Shown here piece by piece: positions 1 through 12,154 of a stretch of 64,000 nucleotides of DNA. The position numbers and the translations under genes are program-made. Below the pieces are notes generated by a model. It was given only the letters and a program-made list of their open reading frames with translations, did no database searches and was not told where the DNA came from. Numbering within the stretch: the stretch's first letter is position 1; every line of letters begins with the position of its first letter. Source of the DNA: Xylogone sp. PMI_703. Its lineage: Eukaryota > Ascomycota > Leotiomycetes. The stretch lies in assembly GCA_021399445.1 (NCBI GenBank), contig JAJTUQ010000001.1:3472001-3536000 (forward strand), read 5' to 3'.

Positions 1-444
1 GTCGAGATGAATAAAAGCGATGTATACGGAGAAAGACCATTCAATATGTTTTGTCTCAATCCACTTGCGCACGCATTGTGGGGCGTAGGTGCATTTGCGC
101 TCAAACCCATTTCAATCTCTGAAGACAAGAAAACCCTGACCATGCAATTCTTTTAGCAAGTGGAGCATAGACGAGATACAGATGATATCGACCTTCTCAC
201 TGTGCCACCATCGACCCGAGACTTGGATAGTGCATATGGTTGCTGGCTAACTCACAAAGATGAACGTATGAAGTCGGGCCACATAGTGATTATGGCAACA
301 AATGACCCGGAAGCATTTCCTTTAACGAGCTTTGAGCTTGAAATTCAATGGTTTTGCCGCAGAATCTTAGGCATGTGTGGCCCAGCTCGAGAAATGGAAT
401 GGCCAAGTGAGACTGAAGATGATGAAGAGGATGAAGAGGACTAG
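1..444 (+). pseudogene. HNH-endonuclease domain protein, 3' part, with in-frame TAG
   Basis: Frame 1 reads from the window edge to a TAG at 442-444 and is interrupted once, by TAG at 154-156. The part before the stop (FCLNPLAHALWGVGAFALKP) and the part after it (DLLTVPPSTRDLD, then SGHIVIMATNDPEAFPLTSFELEIQW) together match the C-terminal half of the fungal HNH_2-type nuclease family, which ends in an acidic tail as here (ETEDDEEDEED). In this family an aromatic residue, usually Trp, sits where the stop is, so TGG to TAG is the simplest explanation. No splice sites flank the stop. The 5' end of the gene lies outside the window, so other breaks cannot be judged. The family's biological role in fungi is not established. 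Confidence 0.6.
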
Positions 445-893
445 GAGGATGAGAGGGCTAGAAGAATGAATAATGCTATAAAGGTCTCTGAATTAAATAG
501 TCTGGCGCTTGTAAGTTGAACTAAGTATGAGTGTTGGCAAAAAGTATATTTGAATGGTGAGACCCAGTGTGGCATATTAATAAGGCGATATCAGTTTACG
601 TGAAGTGAACGCCGTGGTTGTACGTAGTTCCCTAGCTTAGCATGTCCAAATACCTCCAGGGAGGTCCCACGAGGTGGGTTTCACCTGCCCCTGCCGGACG
701 CGAGTAGATGTCGTTATCATCACTAGTAGGTAGGCTGTTGATATCAGTGTCTGTTCGTACCTCTGATTAGTGAAGCAGAAACAGCAAATTTCAGCTATAA
801 AGTACATACATGACGGAAATATTCTCTTCATTGTATATAGTTTTATATACTTCAATTCTCCTTGGCAGATTTTAATTTCAATGTAAAATGGTT
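445..893. other. intergenic, convergent gene ends
   Basis: AT-rich spacer between the HNH remnant and the 3' end of the Zn2Cys6 gene. The short open frames here have no recognisable domain. Nothing else seen. Confidence 0.6.
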
Positions 894-3224
894 CTACTGG
901 TCGAGTCCACCGGATAGAAAAGCGGGATCAAACATCATATCCAGTCCTGAAACCATGTCGATGGCTGATATTGAATCTTCGACGCTTTCCAGGGAAGCAA
1001 AGAAACTTAAATCTGGAATCGGTACGTTGCTCACAGGCTCCTGGCTGCCTATTACGTCAATATGATTCAGGATAGAGCCATTGCTACCCCCCTCCATCAT
1101 ATAGGCGGAGTGTCCAGAGTTGAGGTTAGTGGAGGGTACCAAAAGATTAAGATGAGAGGCTAGGCCGCGAACCCGCTCCCACATGCACCGAGACAGACGG
1201 CACGACTTTGCCCGATTATATAGTATATTCAAACATAATATAGCACTCTGCTGAGCCTTCAGGTATGTCTCATGAGCCATGGATATTTCTCTCCCCATGT
1301 AGGAAGGCGACACTGGGACCGACGTATCCTGACATATAGCTAGGAGTAAAATGCCGAGGGCTGCGACGAGGAAGTAGTTCGATTGGGATTTTTGAAAGCG
1401 ACAAGTAGATGGTAAGCTATCTAAACTGGCCAGGATATGGCAAGTGTCTGTAGCCACATCTATGGAGGAAGCCCAGGGATCTAATGGCACGCTTCCTTGT
1501 CCGCCGCTCTCAAGAATAAGAAAGCGTAAGATAACGATACGGAGATTATTAGCTCGTAAATATAAAATTGTGCGCAGCTGTTCATTCCATTTATTTATTC
1601 TTTCATCGCCCGATTTAAATTGAAACTCAGACCCAATAGCTTTTTGCCATTCATCCAGGCGGTATTGGAAATAGGAGAATATTTCCTGGATATTATCTGG
1701 GGAGGTCTTCTCGCCCAGGAGAGTATCGCAAGCATACGCGCCGATTCGAGAGTACTGTATCATTGCCTCGAGGTACGGTGCATCAATCTATAATATAATT
1801 ACGTTAATGATACATCCCCCTATTAGAGAAGACTTCAAGCAGACTTACTGGTTTTGGAAAGTCTTGATCGAGACGAAGGTCGTGCGTGACCATCGACAGC
1901 CCCAGGGAATATCTGAGTTGTTTTTCCAGTATAACAACAGTCCATATAGTGTTTACAGCCTGAGCACGCTTCTCTCGATCAGTGAATGATCGATTTAGGA
2001 CTATTTCGCGGTTCAGACCCAGCTCTAGGATGATTCTTGTAATATTGCTTAGCAAACGCCAGCCCATTCTCGATTTGTGGGAATAATAGAAGAACACCGC
2101 CTAGGTCAACTGGTGTTAAAAATAGATATAAAACATATTTATGTCAAGTGGGATTATATGTATCTAACATACCATGAGAGTCAAGAGGACTAACCCTTTG
2201 AGGTCGACCTTAGTGTTCCAGACCATGGACTCGACGTCTGGCCATATGCTACTGTGAATATTCCTAACGAGGGCGCGGTCACCGTGGTCTTCAATAACCA
2301 AAGCAGTAGCAACCATCATCTGGAGAATAGCAAACTCAATTTGACTCAGCTGATTTGAGTTACGGTCGTGCGCATCTATGCAAATGTCGGTTGCAAATAA
2401 ATCTCGCACTTGACGTTCCATACTGGCAACATCGACAAACGGATACATCATGCCTGCCCAATCTTGGTATACGCGTATGAGTCGTATGACTTCACTCCTT
2501 TCCAGATTGCTTAAGGGCTTATCTTTCGAGGTTTGCGTCATACCTAAGCTGGTGTTCGAGGGATATATCACGGGGGCAGGCTCTTCACCGTCTCCGTCCG
2601 CTGCCTTTCCAGGAACCTCATCGACGATCTGGCCATGAAAAATTGAGAAAGATGTAGGTGGGCTCTGTGGATCAGTCTGATCCAGTACATTGATACCACT
2701 GGTTGAGGATCCATTGGCTCTCAAGCTCGTATCCATAACGCGGATACAACAAAAAGCGCTGAACGAGCTCTGGAACAGTGGCAGTGGGTCTTCGGCCGAA
2801 GATGACACGGGGTCGTACTTTTGCTGAGCATAATGAATGCGATGGATCTCCTCTACGGACGAGATTCGTTGCATCATTTTGTCCAATTTATCGTTCTGCT
2901 GCAGCACCAACGCCGTGAGTCGGTTGATATCGTCATTCCTGGTGAGTCGTCAGTCCCCGTGTGCATCCAGTCACAATTTTTACCCAACCTGGTCTGCTTT
3001 TCCTGAGAATATTCCTGTTCGAAGCGAGGAACATTGTAATGACAAGAGTCTGGATCTCGCGGGACACAGTATGAGCAGGGCAGTTCGCCGTCGCAGCGGA
3101 CTTTGGCGGCTTTGCATCGGTTGCATGCATGCAAGACGTATCGATCGCGCTTCCGAGTAGAGGGCTCTTTACTGCTGAAATTTGTGCTCGCTGCTGAGAC
3201 AGGACTTCGTCTGACCTTAGGCAT
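894..3224 (-). CDS. Zn2Cys6 transcription factor with fungal-specific TF domain
   Basis: Nuclear DNA-binding regulator of about 715 aa in four exons: 3224-2989, 2938-2173, 2100-1849, 1787-894. The phases agree throughout; the first donor (GTTGGG) is weak. An N-terminal zinc cluster at residues ~33-61 (CNRCKAAKVRC...CSYC...C) follows a basic stretch. A short leucine-rich coiled-coil (NDKLDKMMQRI) follows the first intron. A fungal_trans middle homology region starts around YQDWAGMMYPFVD and runs through MAVFFYYSHKSRMGWRLLSN. The length is normal for the family and no break is seen. It lies just downstream of, and on the same strand as, the P450 at 3875-5570 and may regulate it. Targets are unknown. 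Confidence 0.88.
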
Positions 3225-3874
3225 TGTAGTAGTGGTAGGAATAACGACAGTGGTGTTGAAGTATCTTGACGTCTGAAACTACACGGTGAAGAGTATAAAG
3301 AGCAGTACTTCGGGAGTCTGTGCTTGGCTGCGTATAAAGAGATAATAATTATTGCCTAGTTTAGCATAAACTAGCAGCTTAGTCCTTCCCCGCACCGCCC
3401 TAAATCTCCGAAGTGTGGGTAATTCGTTACTAATTGCTTGCCAACCATTACGAGAGACCAATACGCTACAACTCTAAGCAGTAAGAATGGGATAACTACA
3501 AGATCACAACATACTGAGCAGATAGATATTTGAGAGTTGGACAGCACGTCTCCAATTACTTGACTTAATAGCCCCATTGTGGCTGCGTTGGCTTGCAAGG
3601 CGTTCTTCACCTGATACGGTCACCATCAATGACATGCAGAGCTATTAAATAACCCATCAAGTATCAGAAGAAAGATATGGGTGCGTATAATGCTCTTAGG
3701 TTACTATATCAATAATATGGACCTATTAAAATATTTCTGCAATGGATTGTACTTTGCGGGATATCTTATTAGACCCCAGCATTTCAGACTCATTTCTGTG
3801 GGCTGACATTTCATTTTTTACGTTATTTATCATCAAGACAAACTCATACGTATATAATAGAATAAAAGTACCAA
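3225..3874. other. intergenic
   Basis: Spacer between the P450 3' end and the start of the Zn2Cys6 gene; it should hold the latter's promoter. No convincing gene on either strand. Confidence 0.55.
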
Positions 3875-5570
3875 TTATTTCTCCCGCTTGCGCACAGAAC
3901 ATAAGAGCGGGCCTCTCTTCTCGCCAACCCCTACACTTTCCATCTCCAATTGTTCATATTTGTCTGCTGGTGTGAACTCAAAATTTCTCCATAAAGTAGA
4001 TAAGATTTTCAAGAGGTTGATACTGGCAATATTCCTCCCGATACAAGCTCTGTGACCAATCCCAAATGGCATAATCTCATTGAACGAGATGTCTCCTTCG
4101 ATCCATCGCTCCGGTATGAATTTATCGTGGTCAGCTCCCCAGAATCGGGGATCATGGTGAAGGGCATGGCTCACCATAGATACGCTTGTCTATAAAGAAA
4201 ATGCTTAGTAATTATTATTCTGGGTCTTACTGGATTTAACTTACACCTTGTGGTATATGATATCCGCTGATATCGACACCCTTGGGGTCAGTAACCAGCC
4301 GTGGTAGAGGCATGTTGAAAACGGCCGTGATGCGAAAGTTCTCTTTAATGCACGCCATAGTGTAAGGCAGTTTACTTTTAATTCCAGCATAAGACACTTG
4401 TTTACCGCCATCTTCATATAATGAAAGATTGGCTTGAAGCTCTGCTGTGAGCTTTTCAGCGACGTATCGGTTATGCATGAGATGATAAAATAGGAACCCT
4501 AGCGTGGCAGATGTGGTGTGGGATCCAGCAACTCTGTAGTATTCGGTTAGTCAGTATCTTGGTAGAATTTGATCCAGTTCCTACAAGAAAGCAAATGATT
4601 CTGAGCAAATCTCTTCAATGGTTAAACGAGCCCCTGTCTCTGGGTCTCGCGCCTCTAAGATATTAGCCAACAAGCTTTCGCGCTCCCCTTCTTTATGCTT
4701 TTCAATTGCTGCTTTGACGTATTCATTAGCTTGAGCACTAAGTCCTCGTCGTGATGCAAGAAGCTTTTGAAGTCCTGGAAGCGGCAATCTATTTCCAATC
4801 TTCATACTGTAAGGTAGCAATGAAGGCACTAAGCCATACAAGGCACCAACAAGTATATGATCAGCAATGCGTGGTATTTTTTCCAGTGATGGGTGATCTT
4901 GGGTATTGAAATCCTTCTCAAACGCTAGTTCGCAAATGATGTCGTATGCATAGCAGCTCCCGAATGCTTTCATATCAAACACCTGTCCAGCAGAGCCCTC
5001 AACATTCCTATACAGTCTATCTAAATGTTTGTCAAAAGTCGGCTCAAATTTCAGCAACGTCGCAGTGGAGAAGCTATGAGACATCTGACGCCTTCGAATT
5101 GCGTGGAACTAGCTCACAACAGTTAGCCTTGCTCTTTTCTTCATAAATTGTCATAATCATACCGTCTCATCACGAGTACTGAACAAATTAGGATGAATTG
5201 CCGTAAAGCCATCATAAAAATGTGTCTTTGGCATTGCCCGGCCAGCTTTGTAAATAGGATCGATAGCATCTCGCGATTGAAAGTTGACGTCGTTCGGTCC
5301 AATTCGAACCACAGGACCATACTTCTCGTGGGCCTTCAAAATTACCTGGTGTAAATCACGCTTGTACATATGATATGCCTTCCATAAATGCGTCTTTCGA
5401 GCCCAGAAAGGCCCAGGAATCTTTCTAATGGGGTTAAAGAAGATTCGGTATATCCACAAAACTAGGAAGGCGATTGGGAAGATAGCCGGCAGATAAGATC
5501 TTAAGAGCGCCATATCTCGCGAATTATAAACTCTTAAGTGATGGCTTTTCCTTTCAGTGGTAGAGTGCAA
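3875..5570 (-). CDS. cytochrome P450 monooxygenase (CYP53 / benzoate-hydroxylase-like group)
   Basis: Haem-thiolate monooxygenase of about 511 aa in four exons: 5570-5163, 5108-4585, 4533-4245, 4189-3875. All junctions are GT-AG and the frame is continuous. An N-terminal membrane anchor (LPAIFPIAFLVLWIYRIFF) is followed by a proline hinge (IPGPFWARK). The I-helix motif is AGSHTTS, the K-helix ExxR is ENFR, the PERW motif is intact, and the haem loop FGIGHRACIG holds the Cys ligand. The stretch HPNLFSTRDET..HAIRRRQMSHSFS resembles CYP53-type enzymes, but the subfamily and substrate cannot be assigned by eye. It is divergent from the GST gene across 1.2 kb. It appears complete. Confidence 0.9.
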
Positions 5571-6735
5571 CGCGTATACATATGGCTCCTCTTTGGTCGG
5601 AGAACACTCATATGTCCCTGTTCAATGCGAATTATACTGAACTCGGCCACCTCATAAATGAAGTCAGGTCATGAACAACAGATCAGACTGGCATACCTGG
5701 GATTCCGTTCAGCTTCCGAACCCCTTTAGCAGCCTGTTAAAAGGGAATTCTACGGCAAGATCTGCATCAAAAAGATCGCTCCCAGCTCATTTTCATTTCC
5801 CCAGGCTAGCATATCCAAGATTGTATTCCGAGACAGACCCATCGCTATAAACGCTAAGACTTATAGTAATCAGGGAGACAATTATGCGATGGTCAATGCA
5901 TATGCGCTCCAGACGAGGAAACGAAGAGTATCAGTACTAAATCCACGGCCAATTTACATATCTGGGTCGAAATCGCTGGGAAATTTCGATGATGGATGGA
6001 TGTGCTGCATGATAAATCAGTGACCCTAGTTCTACTCGTACCGGTCTCCGGTCTCCTGCAATCACTTCTCTATCTAAGCTCCCGTATTATTACGATATAC
6101 AGTATAGTTACCGCATTTAGTGCTGATATACTTCCGTATGCGTTGCATTATTTTTATTTCTCGGTACGTTTGATCACACGTCTATTGCGGAGAAGACAGC
6201 GTCGGAAGCTTCCGAACCGTGCATATGGATTGGGGTAAAGGAGTAAAATGCCGCACCCTAACATTCATACAGAACTTTGCTGATGCGTGGGAATTATTAT
6301 TCTCTTTGTAGCGTTCCAGACTATACGATACGTTGATTGCGCAGCGGGAATAGTTGATACTGCTATCGAGATACCAATCGGGTACAGTTGCTCTCGTTAG
6401 ATTATGGAGGCAAGATTAAGGTTGCATGTGGCATATTGAATCGCCATGTACACTGTTATGCTTTAACAAACCTGTCACTTTTACTATTGCTTACGTCATC
6501 GGAAGAATTCCGAAAAGGATGTCAAGTTGTGGGTACAGATTTTAAATCTAAGTGACTTGAATAAACATGTGAATCCTAGAAAGGCCCCCAAATCAATACA
6601 AGTATATAGAATATATAACTAGAAGTAGTAGGCGCCCATGCAATCTTCTGAAACTATTTGTCCATACTTCTTCAAACTCACTGACTGTAGTACCCTTGAC
6701 AGCTTGACCGACTCAATATCTTGTCTGATCTAAAA
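5571..6735. other. divergent promoter region
   Basis: About 1.17 kb between the divergently transcribed P450 and GST genes, so it must carry both promoters. One 80-aa open frame at 5996-6238 has hydrophobic stretches but no family resemblance. No repeats seen. Confidence 0.5.
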
Positions 6736-7676
6736 ATGCCCTCAAATACTAGCTACCCGAATGGTGTGCCCTACACTCTCTACTACAATCCATTTTCGAT
6801 ATGCTCCCTTATGATGCGGTGGCTAGTTGTCATTCGAGGTGAACCAAAAGACGAAGAATCACGGATGGATATCAGCATCAGAGAAATCGATATCTTCCAC
6901 GAGGAACAGTTCTCGGAATGGTACCTATGTGATGTAAACCCCAATGGGCAGGTGAGTGCCTTATTTTTATGTCTTTCATCAGCAAAGTAGTTTTTGCTTA
7001 TGTGCAACTTTTGTATCAGGTTCCAGTTTTAGGAAGTGAAGTTGCCTTCGATTTCCCTATGGCACAGACAACTGCCATTTCCGAGTACATAGCTGCAAGA
7101 TATCCGGATCTTCTGCCGACCCAATATGCTGCTAAGATTCATGAGATGGTTCATAAGATGCATGAAATGAACTTCTTTACCCTTTCGTTTAAGGGCAGCC
7201 CAAAATTAGCTTCTGGCTTCGCCGATGCAGCTTCGGTGCGCTTAGCAGATAAGAATATTAGTGACAGATACAGGAAAGCACTGGAATATAAGCTTGAGAT
7301 GTAATATGCCCGCATCCAGTTGTTCTAGTTGATCGTATGCTAATATTACATTCTTCATAGCCTGCGACGAGATAAGGTGAATGCCCTAGAGCCTGAGAAG
7401 ACAGAAGCCGAAATCAAAAAGGCAAAGGACTACTTGGAGGAGATAGCTACTTTACTAGACCCTAGTTCAGGCCCATGGCTTTTTGGACAGAAGAGACCAA
7501 CGGAACTTGATGCACACTTGATTGTAATGATAGCTCGTCTCCAGGATGTGGGCCGAGACTTCATTATCCCAGATACTTTGAAAGAGTATGGGAAGAAAGC
7601 AATGAGCGAACCTTCGTGGCTCGGAGTTATGGAAGGAAGGACTACTATGTATGATGGGTCTGGTAGCAAAAAATAG
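6736..7676 (+). CDS. glutathione S-transferase-like protein
   Basis: Predicted 270-aa cytosolic GST in three exons: 6736-6951, 7020-7300, 7361-7676. The start is the ATG at 6736. The N-terminal thioredoxin-fold half begins with a typical opening (PYTLYYNPFSICSLMMRW) and contains NPNGQ-VPVL, the cis-Pro region that contacts glutathione. It is followed by an SxAIxxYIAARYP helix (here TAISEYIAARYPDLLP). The all-helical C-terminal half (WLFGQKRPTELDAHLIVMIARL) is complete. The protein resembles GST-like proteins found near fungal secondary-metabolism genes, which conjugate or transfer sulphur to reactive intermediates. Its partner here could be the divergent P450, but that is inference. Confidence 0.85.
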
Positions 7677-7909
7677 GCCAAATGGTTTCGTCATCTAAAG
7701 TTGACATCGGTCAGTTGGCAACACTTAAATAAGTACATTTCAAGACAGTTTAGTATTCGGAAGTAATCCCCTGTTCTTATTACTGAGCAATGTAAATACT
7801 ATATTAAAGTTAGTAACATGGGTTTTTTTTTTTCATAACTCGAGAACAATGACATACAAGAAAGCTTATGTTACTCATTTTGCGGGAAGGCTCTTTATAA
7901 TCCCGGTTT

Positions 7910-8375
7910 TCATGTCAGATATGTATAGATTCTGGTTATGGGGCTCGTCGCCGTAAAAAAGTTTCGGCGAACAAACGTTCCGGAACATCGTAAAGTTTGC
8001 TGGGACGACGCACCCGGTAAAATTAAAGCGTCACTTTCTACAAAGTTTCCTATGGCGTTCCCGTTATGTACTAGCTGAATTTCAACTCGTAATGTTCGTC
8101 TAGTTACTGTGCCGTTTGCTGTTTGGATTTGAGTGTTTTGAGTAGGATAATTTGCGGGAAGATTCAAACTATTAATCTCATTTTGGTATAGATCTAGATA
8201 GTCTGAGCCGGTATCGTCTAGTACCCCTTGTATCGTGATGGTATTCTGCCCCCCTGTATATCGAACATTATAGTCGTACTATTTGTAATATTAGAGTAAA
8301 GAAGTTTTATGATATTATATAACTTACGTAGTGTCCTCCGTTTGGACCGGGAGGGATAATAACTGTGGTAGGCAT
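7910..8375 (-). CDS. small hypothetical protein (138 aa), one intron
   Basis: Exon 1 is 8375-8328 (MPTTVIIPPGPNGGHY), exon 2 is 8278-7910. The donor is GTAAGT and the acceptor AAATAG, and the joined frame has 138 codons plus stop. The product is soluble, rich in Thr, Asn and Gly, with no signal peptide, transmembrane segment or recognised domain. The clean short intron and balanced composition support a real gene, but the function is unknown. It is convergent with the GST gene. Confidence 0.5.
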
Positions 8376-9345
8376 GTTGATAACGTAAGTAAAGAGTTCG
8401 GCGTAAGCAGTTTCAATGGAATAGGATGGTTAAAGTCAAGTTTAAAAACAGTATGTACAGGTTGTTAAATATACGAATAAATGATATTGAGAAAATTACA
8501 GAACTGACACTAAGCCCTCTTTATGTCTCTCTCCTCTCAGTTTCTCTCTCCCCCCAGTTTCTCTCTCCTCTCAGTTTCTCTTTCCCCTCAGTTTCTCTCT
8601 CCTCTCAACTTACCTCGATTCTTCACTCTAGTAGACCGTCTAGAAGTGCTCTCTAGAGCTTATAATTATGCTTAGATTTATGTTTATTTACGTTGAGAGT
8701 AAAATTTAAGCATATAGCTTAAGAGAAAAAGGTAATACTACAAATTTAATTCAATCAAACTAATTTTATTACTTAATCACTGTGAGTACACCTTTATGAC
8801 ACGTCGTACAAGCAATCAACCGGCTACTACACCGTAGTATGTTATATATTTAAGGTGCCAAGGTTGATATTCAAGCTATGTAGGTGAAAGGAGAAGGTAA
8901 GTCAGGGGTCAGTTGCCTAAAGCCCTACAACCACTACCAGCATTCCTGGTCTCGACTTACATAGCACAATCAACCACATGGCTGAGAACAAACAATCACG
9001 TTGTCAGTACGTGGGTGCTTATGTAGTACGGTAACAACTGAGAGGCTAGTTGGCTGAGCAGAGATTGAAGGAGACTCAAGGGTTCATGTAGTATTATCAT
9101 ACACAGTTGCAGTCAATGAACACTCTATATTTTATATGTGCTCCAGCCTTACCATTACACCATAATCTCTAACACGCTCTGTGTAATGAAATCACACAAA
9201 AATACAAGGTAGAACAATTTTTGTAGTATATTTGATATTAGTCAACGTATATAATTTAATGATTATATATGAAGCTAATATGCCCAGCCTTGACGAATAA
9301 CAGTTCTTAATACGTGTAATCCTTCATACCGCTTAACAACAGTTC
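8376..9345. other. AT-rich intergenic DNA with tandem repeats
   Basis: Apart from the CT-rich tandem array at 8527-8611 and a 39-bp duplication near 9299-9376, nothing coding is seen. Confidence 0.5.
8527..8611. repeat. five tandem copies of a 17-bp CT-rich unit
   Basis: Five head-to-tail 17-bp copies, consensus CTCTCTCCTCTCAGTTT, begin at 8527, 8544, 8561, 8578 and 8595. Copies 1 and 3 are identical; the others differ at 1-3 positions. It is a polypyrimidine minisatellite lying upstream of the small gene on the minus strand. Confidence 0.9.
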
Positions 9346-9376
9346 CTAATACGTATAGTCCTTCATCCTGGTTAAA
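9299..9376. repeat. 39-bp tandem duplication at the 3' end of a gene
   Basis: Copies at 9299-9337 and 9338-9376 (starting AACAGTTC) differ at about seven sites. The right copy encodes the C-terminus and stop of the gene at 9346-10063. The left copy repeats the same tail codons (MKDYTY plus stop) just downstream. Confidence 0.7.
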
Positions 9377-10063
9377 TTGTAAGTATAGTTAGTTATAAAA
9401 AACCAAATAAGACAATAACCTGCCTTTTCAACCCATATATTACCTGCGCCGTATTCTCTACTCCATTTCTCTGTCATATTATGGATCGAATAAGATAAAC
9501 TAGGTTTTCTCGTGTTCGGAAAAGGTCCCATCATTATCTTTCCAGCAAACCAGAGAGTAATTTGTCCATCGACTTTGAGTTTTTTCTGCCGGTAAGCCTG
9601 GAGGACAGCCTCGCGGTTAACTCTCTCGTCCTCGGAAACAAGTTTAGGATCAGCGGCTTTGATTATGCGCATGCGCCACTTCACATCCTCATCTAAATCT
9701 TGGGGTTCAGTCAGATCTACCCTACATTGAACATTAGTTGTGCACAGTACGTTAGTTTTAATGATAGAAATCTAATGGTGGATTTGGTGGGGTTGATCTG
9801 ATGTACTCCTCCATGGATCTTCTCAATATCTCAACATTTACCCCTTCTTCAATATGCTTCTGGTAATTTTCGATTTGTTGCTGGCGTCTCCTAGCAAGCA
9901 AAAATGTCAGCCAGATAACTAGACCGGACCGTGGAAGACCCCACATCTTATAGTTACGTGCGAACATTGCGGCCTTGACTTGGCTCTCAGGATACACGTG
10001 GAGCATCTCCTCGGAAGTCATTTTTACTTCGGGTTCTTGCGCCTGTCGTTCTAGTTCGGTCAT
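9346..10063 (-). CDS. conserved-looking hypothetical protein (about 210 aa)
   Basis: Exon 1 is 10063-9807 and exon 2 is 9721-9346, joined at a GTACAT donor and a TGTAG acceptor. This is the only phase-compatible choice I found; reading through the donor meets a stop. The product is a charged N-terminus, a short hydrophobic stretch (SGLVIWLTFLLA) followed by basic residues (RRRQQQ), then a helical charged region and a Tyr/Trp-rich tail. It looks like a single-pass membrane protein with no domain I recognise. The composition and intact frame argue for a real gene; the splice site is uncertain. Confidence 0.5.
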
Positions 10064-12154
10064 TATTGCTCGGTTGTTATTGGGTGCACTGTGGTTATGG
10101 AACGGATTATGCTAGATGGAATGTCACATTTCACAAAGAAGAAATGAAGTGTAAAAGAAGCAGGTTGCTTCCCCAATAGGCAGGCCGGCAGGTAGCTACC
10201 CATACGGGTTGGTCGCCTTGGAGATAAATACCACACTGCCCATACGTCACATGAGATGATTCTGCCAAAGAAGCAGATAAGTCCGTTATAACTCAGCGGC
10301 TATAATATTCAAATTTTAATATAATAAATTTCACCAATGCTTAACGAGATAGCTTATTGACATAAAACTTAAGCAGCAAATAACAAAGTGTCAAATTTGT
10401 CATAATCACGAATCCATCATCTAGTGGGCATACGATGGTAGCCGAAACATTACAGCCCCATCTTGGTCAAATGATCATACAAGGATTGTAGAGAGATTTT
10501 ATGAACAACTAATTAATCATCTAGCATACAATTCAACACGGTACGTCCTGGTAGCTACATCTAATGCATTGAAATCTTGTGAAGCGGCGCAAATAAGATA
10601 TGGTGTTGGATCCGTTGCTTCAGAGTTTTAAGCGAGCATCGTCTCCGAGGCGACGACAACTGATAAGCCGGTCAAAGAAGCGAACATATTGACGGTAACA
10701 GCGTCTATACTCCGTTGACATGCTAAAGAAAAATCGACGTAACCCATGCGGGTTTGCAGGTCTTCTGTCTGCCCATAGGGCTCCTACCGAACCAGATCGA
10801 ATCGAATTTGAGTAAATCCGAATCCGAATCCGGTTCGACCAGCTCGCGGATTTTCTCACATGATAGACCTATACCATTCTAGGAAGGCGGTATAATATAC
10901 TTATACTAGAAATGGCAAAATTACATAATCGAGTATTTGAAACCTAAACTTGTATGCAGTTTTATAATTTAGTTTTTACTTAGTGCGAATGTGGATAGAA
11001 TATTTGAATTCTAGGTGAAATTATCTATCAAACGATATAGTTGTCATTGTGGTTAGAGTCAAATTGATGAACATAATGAATATAACTAGATTGTGGAATA
11101 AACTCCTCTACAATATAATATATTTTGACCCCTAACACTTAACCATAACGTAAAATAACCACCTTATAATCAACTGAACTAAGCCAAGGGTTTCTAATGC
11201 TTAATTATAGCCTTGGTAATGTATTTAATTAGAATGAACTAATTAAACTGAGTATTTATGATATTATTTAATGTTTTGTGCATAATAGTTATTTTTGTAA
11301 CAGTGAAACTGCGCTCGTATAATAGTTATTCCATCACCGAAACCTTGAAAATAGGTAGACTCGACCAATCCAGTCCGAATTCGCCAATTTGGATCGGATT
11401 TATTATGTAAGCGGATCGAACTCGAAATTGAAAGTTCGAAGCCCGATTCGAAACCGGCAGGATCCGCGGATTCGAACGATCCGTGCAATCCGAACGGAGT
11501 CTTATTGATAACATGGCATAAAGTCACAGAGTCTACTTGTCCTTCTGCAAATACCAACTTCGAGCCTGAGTACGGAGCACTCGTCGCACCCAGCAGTGAC
11601 TGGCTCGAGACTGGCTACGCCTGCGGTACCGAGGCTCGCGGCTGACAAAGTAATTGGCACGGTGGTACATAAATCGCCACCAAAATTTGGCGAGTTCAGA
11701 AGTACCACCATGCCAACTACTCTGTCAACCGCGAGCGAGGATATCTCCATCTGAGCGAGTCTTGGTTCGGACTCTCGCTCGTATTCGCACAGCAGGTCTG
11801 ATCCCTTCCTCTTTGTCCCAGGGATAACGACATGCCCCATCTTGCAATTCACCAATGACAAGATTGCCCCCAACAATCCGACGAACCAGACTGCTCAGAT
11901 GTAATTATCGTACATGGTTCTTAGACCTCACTTTCTCAATTCATCCGAGGGGTGTTACAATGATGGGTTAAACACTTGATTGCCGGATTTCATGCCAGGG
12001 AAAGTAATGCTGTTTGAGCTTTCTTCAACGTGTTAATAATTGACACCACTGTATGTTCCAACCTCAAGTTATCTCCTTCCTACACTCTTCTGTTCTTGAT
12101 CGTGTTTCCACTCAAACCTGAGATTTGATTTTCTCTCTGCTCTGATCTATCAAT
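10064..12154. other. AT-rich, repeat-derived intergenic region
   Basis: About 2.1 kb with no convincing gene. It holds two related stretches rich in GGATTCG/CGAATCC motifs (about 10783-10858 and 11395-11480, same orientation) and a long hairpin at 11635-11735. The open frames at 11264-11876 (minus) run through the hairpin and look accidental. Confidence 0.55.
11635..11735. repeat. 34-bp imperfect inverted repeat (hairpin)
   Basis: The left arm 11635-11668 (starts CTCGCGG, ends GGTGGTAC) pairs with the right arm 11702-11735 at 30 of 34 positions. All four mismatches are transitions. The loop contains a second short inverted repeat (TCGCCA...TGGCGA). It could be a small non-autonomous transposon end pair or a folded relic. 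Confidence 0.8.

Noticed and set aside
5996..6238. 80-aa hydrophobic open frame in the divergent promoter region
   Set aside because: Isolated, no family resemblance, and it sits where promoters are expected.
8527..8611. CRISPR-like array
   Set aside because: The 17-bp units are directly adjacent with no spacers and are low-complexity CT sequence; this is a minisatellite in a eukaryotic genome.
11380..11500. tRNA genes suggested by several GTTCGAA-like B-box motifs
   Set aside because: No matching A-box, acceptor stem or anticodon arm could be placed; the motifs belong to the GGATTCG-type repeat.
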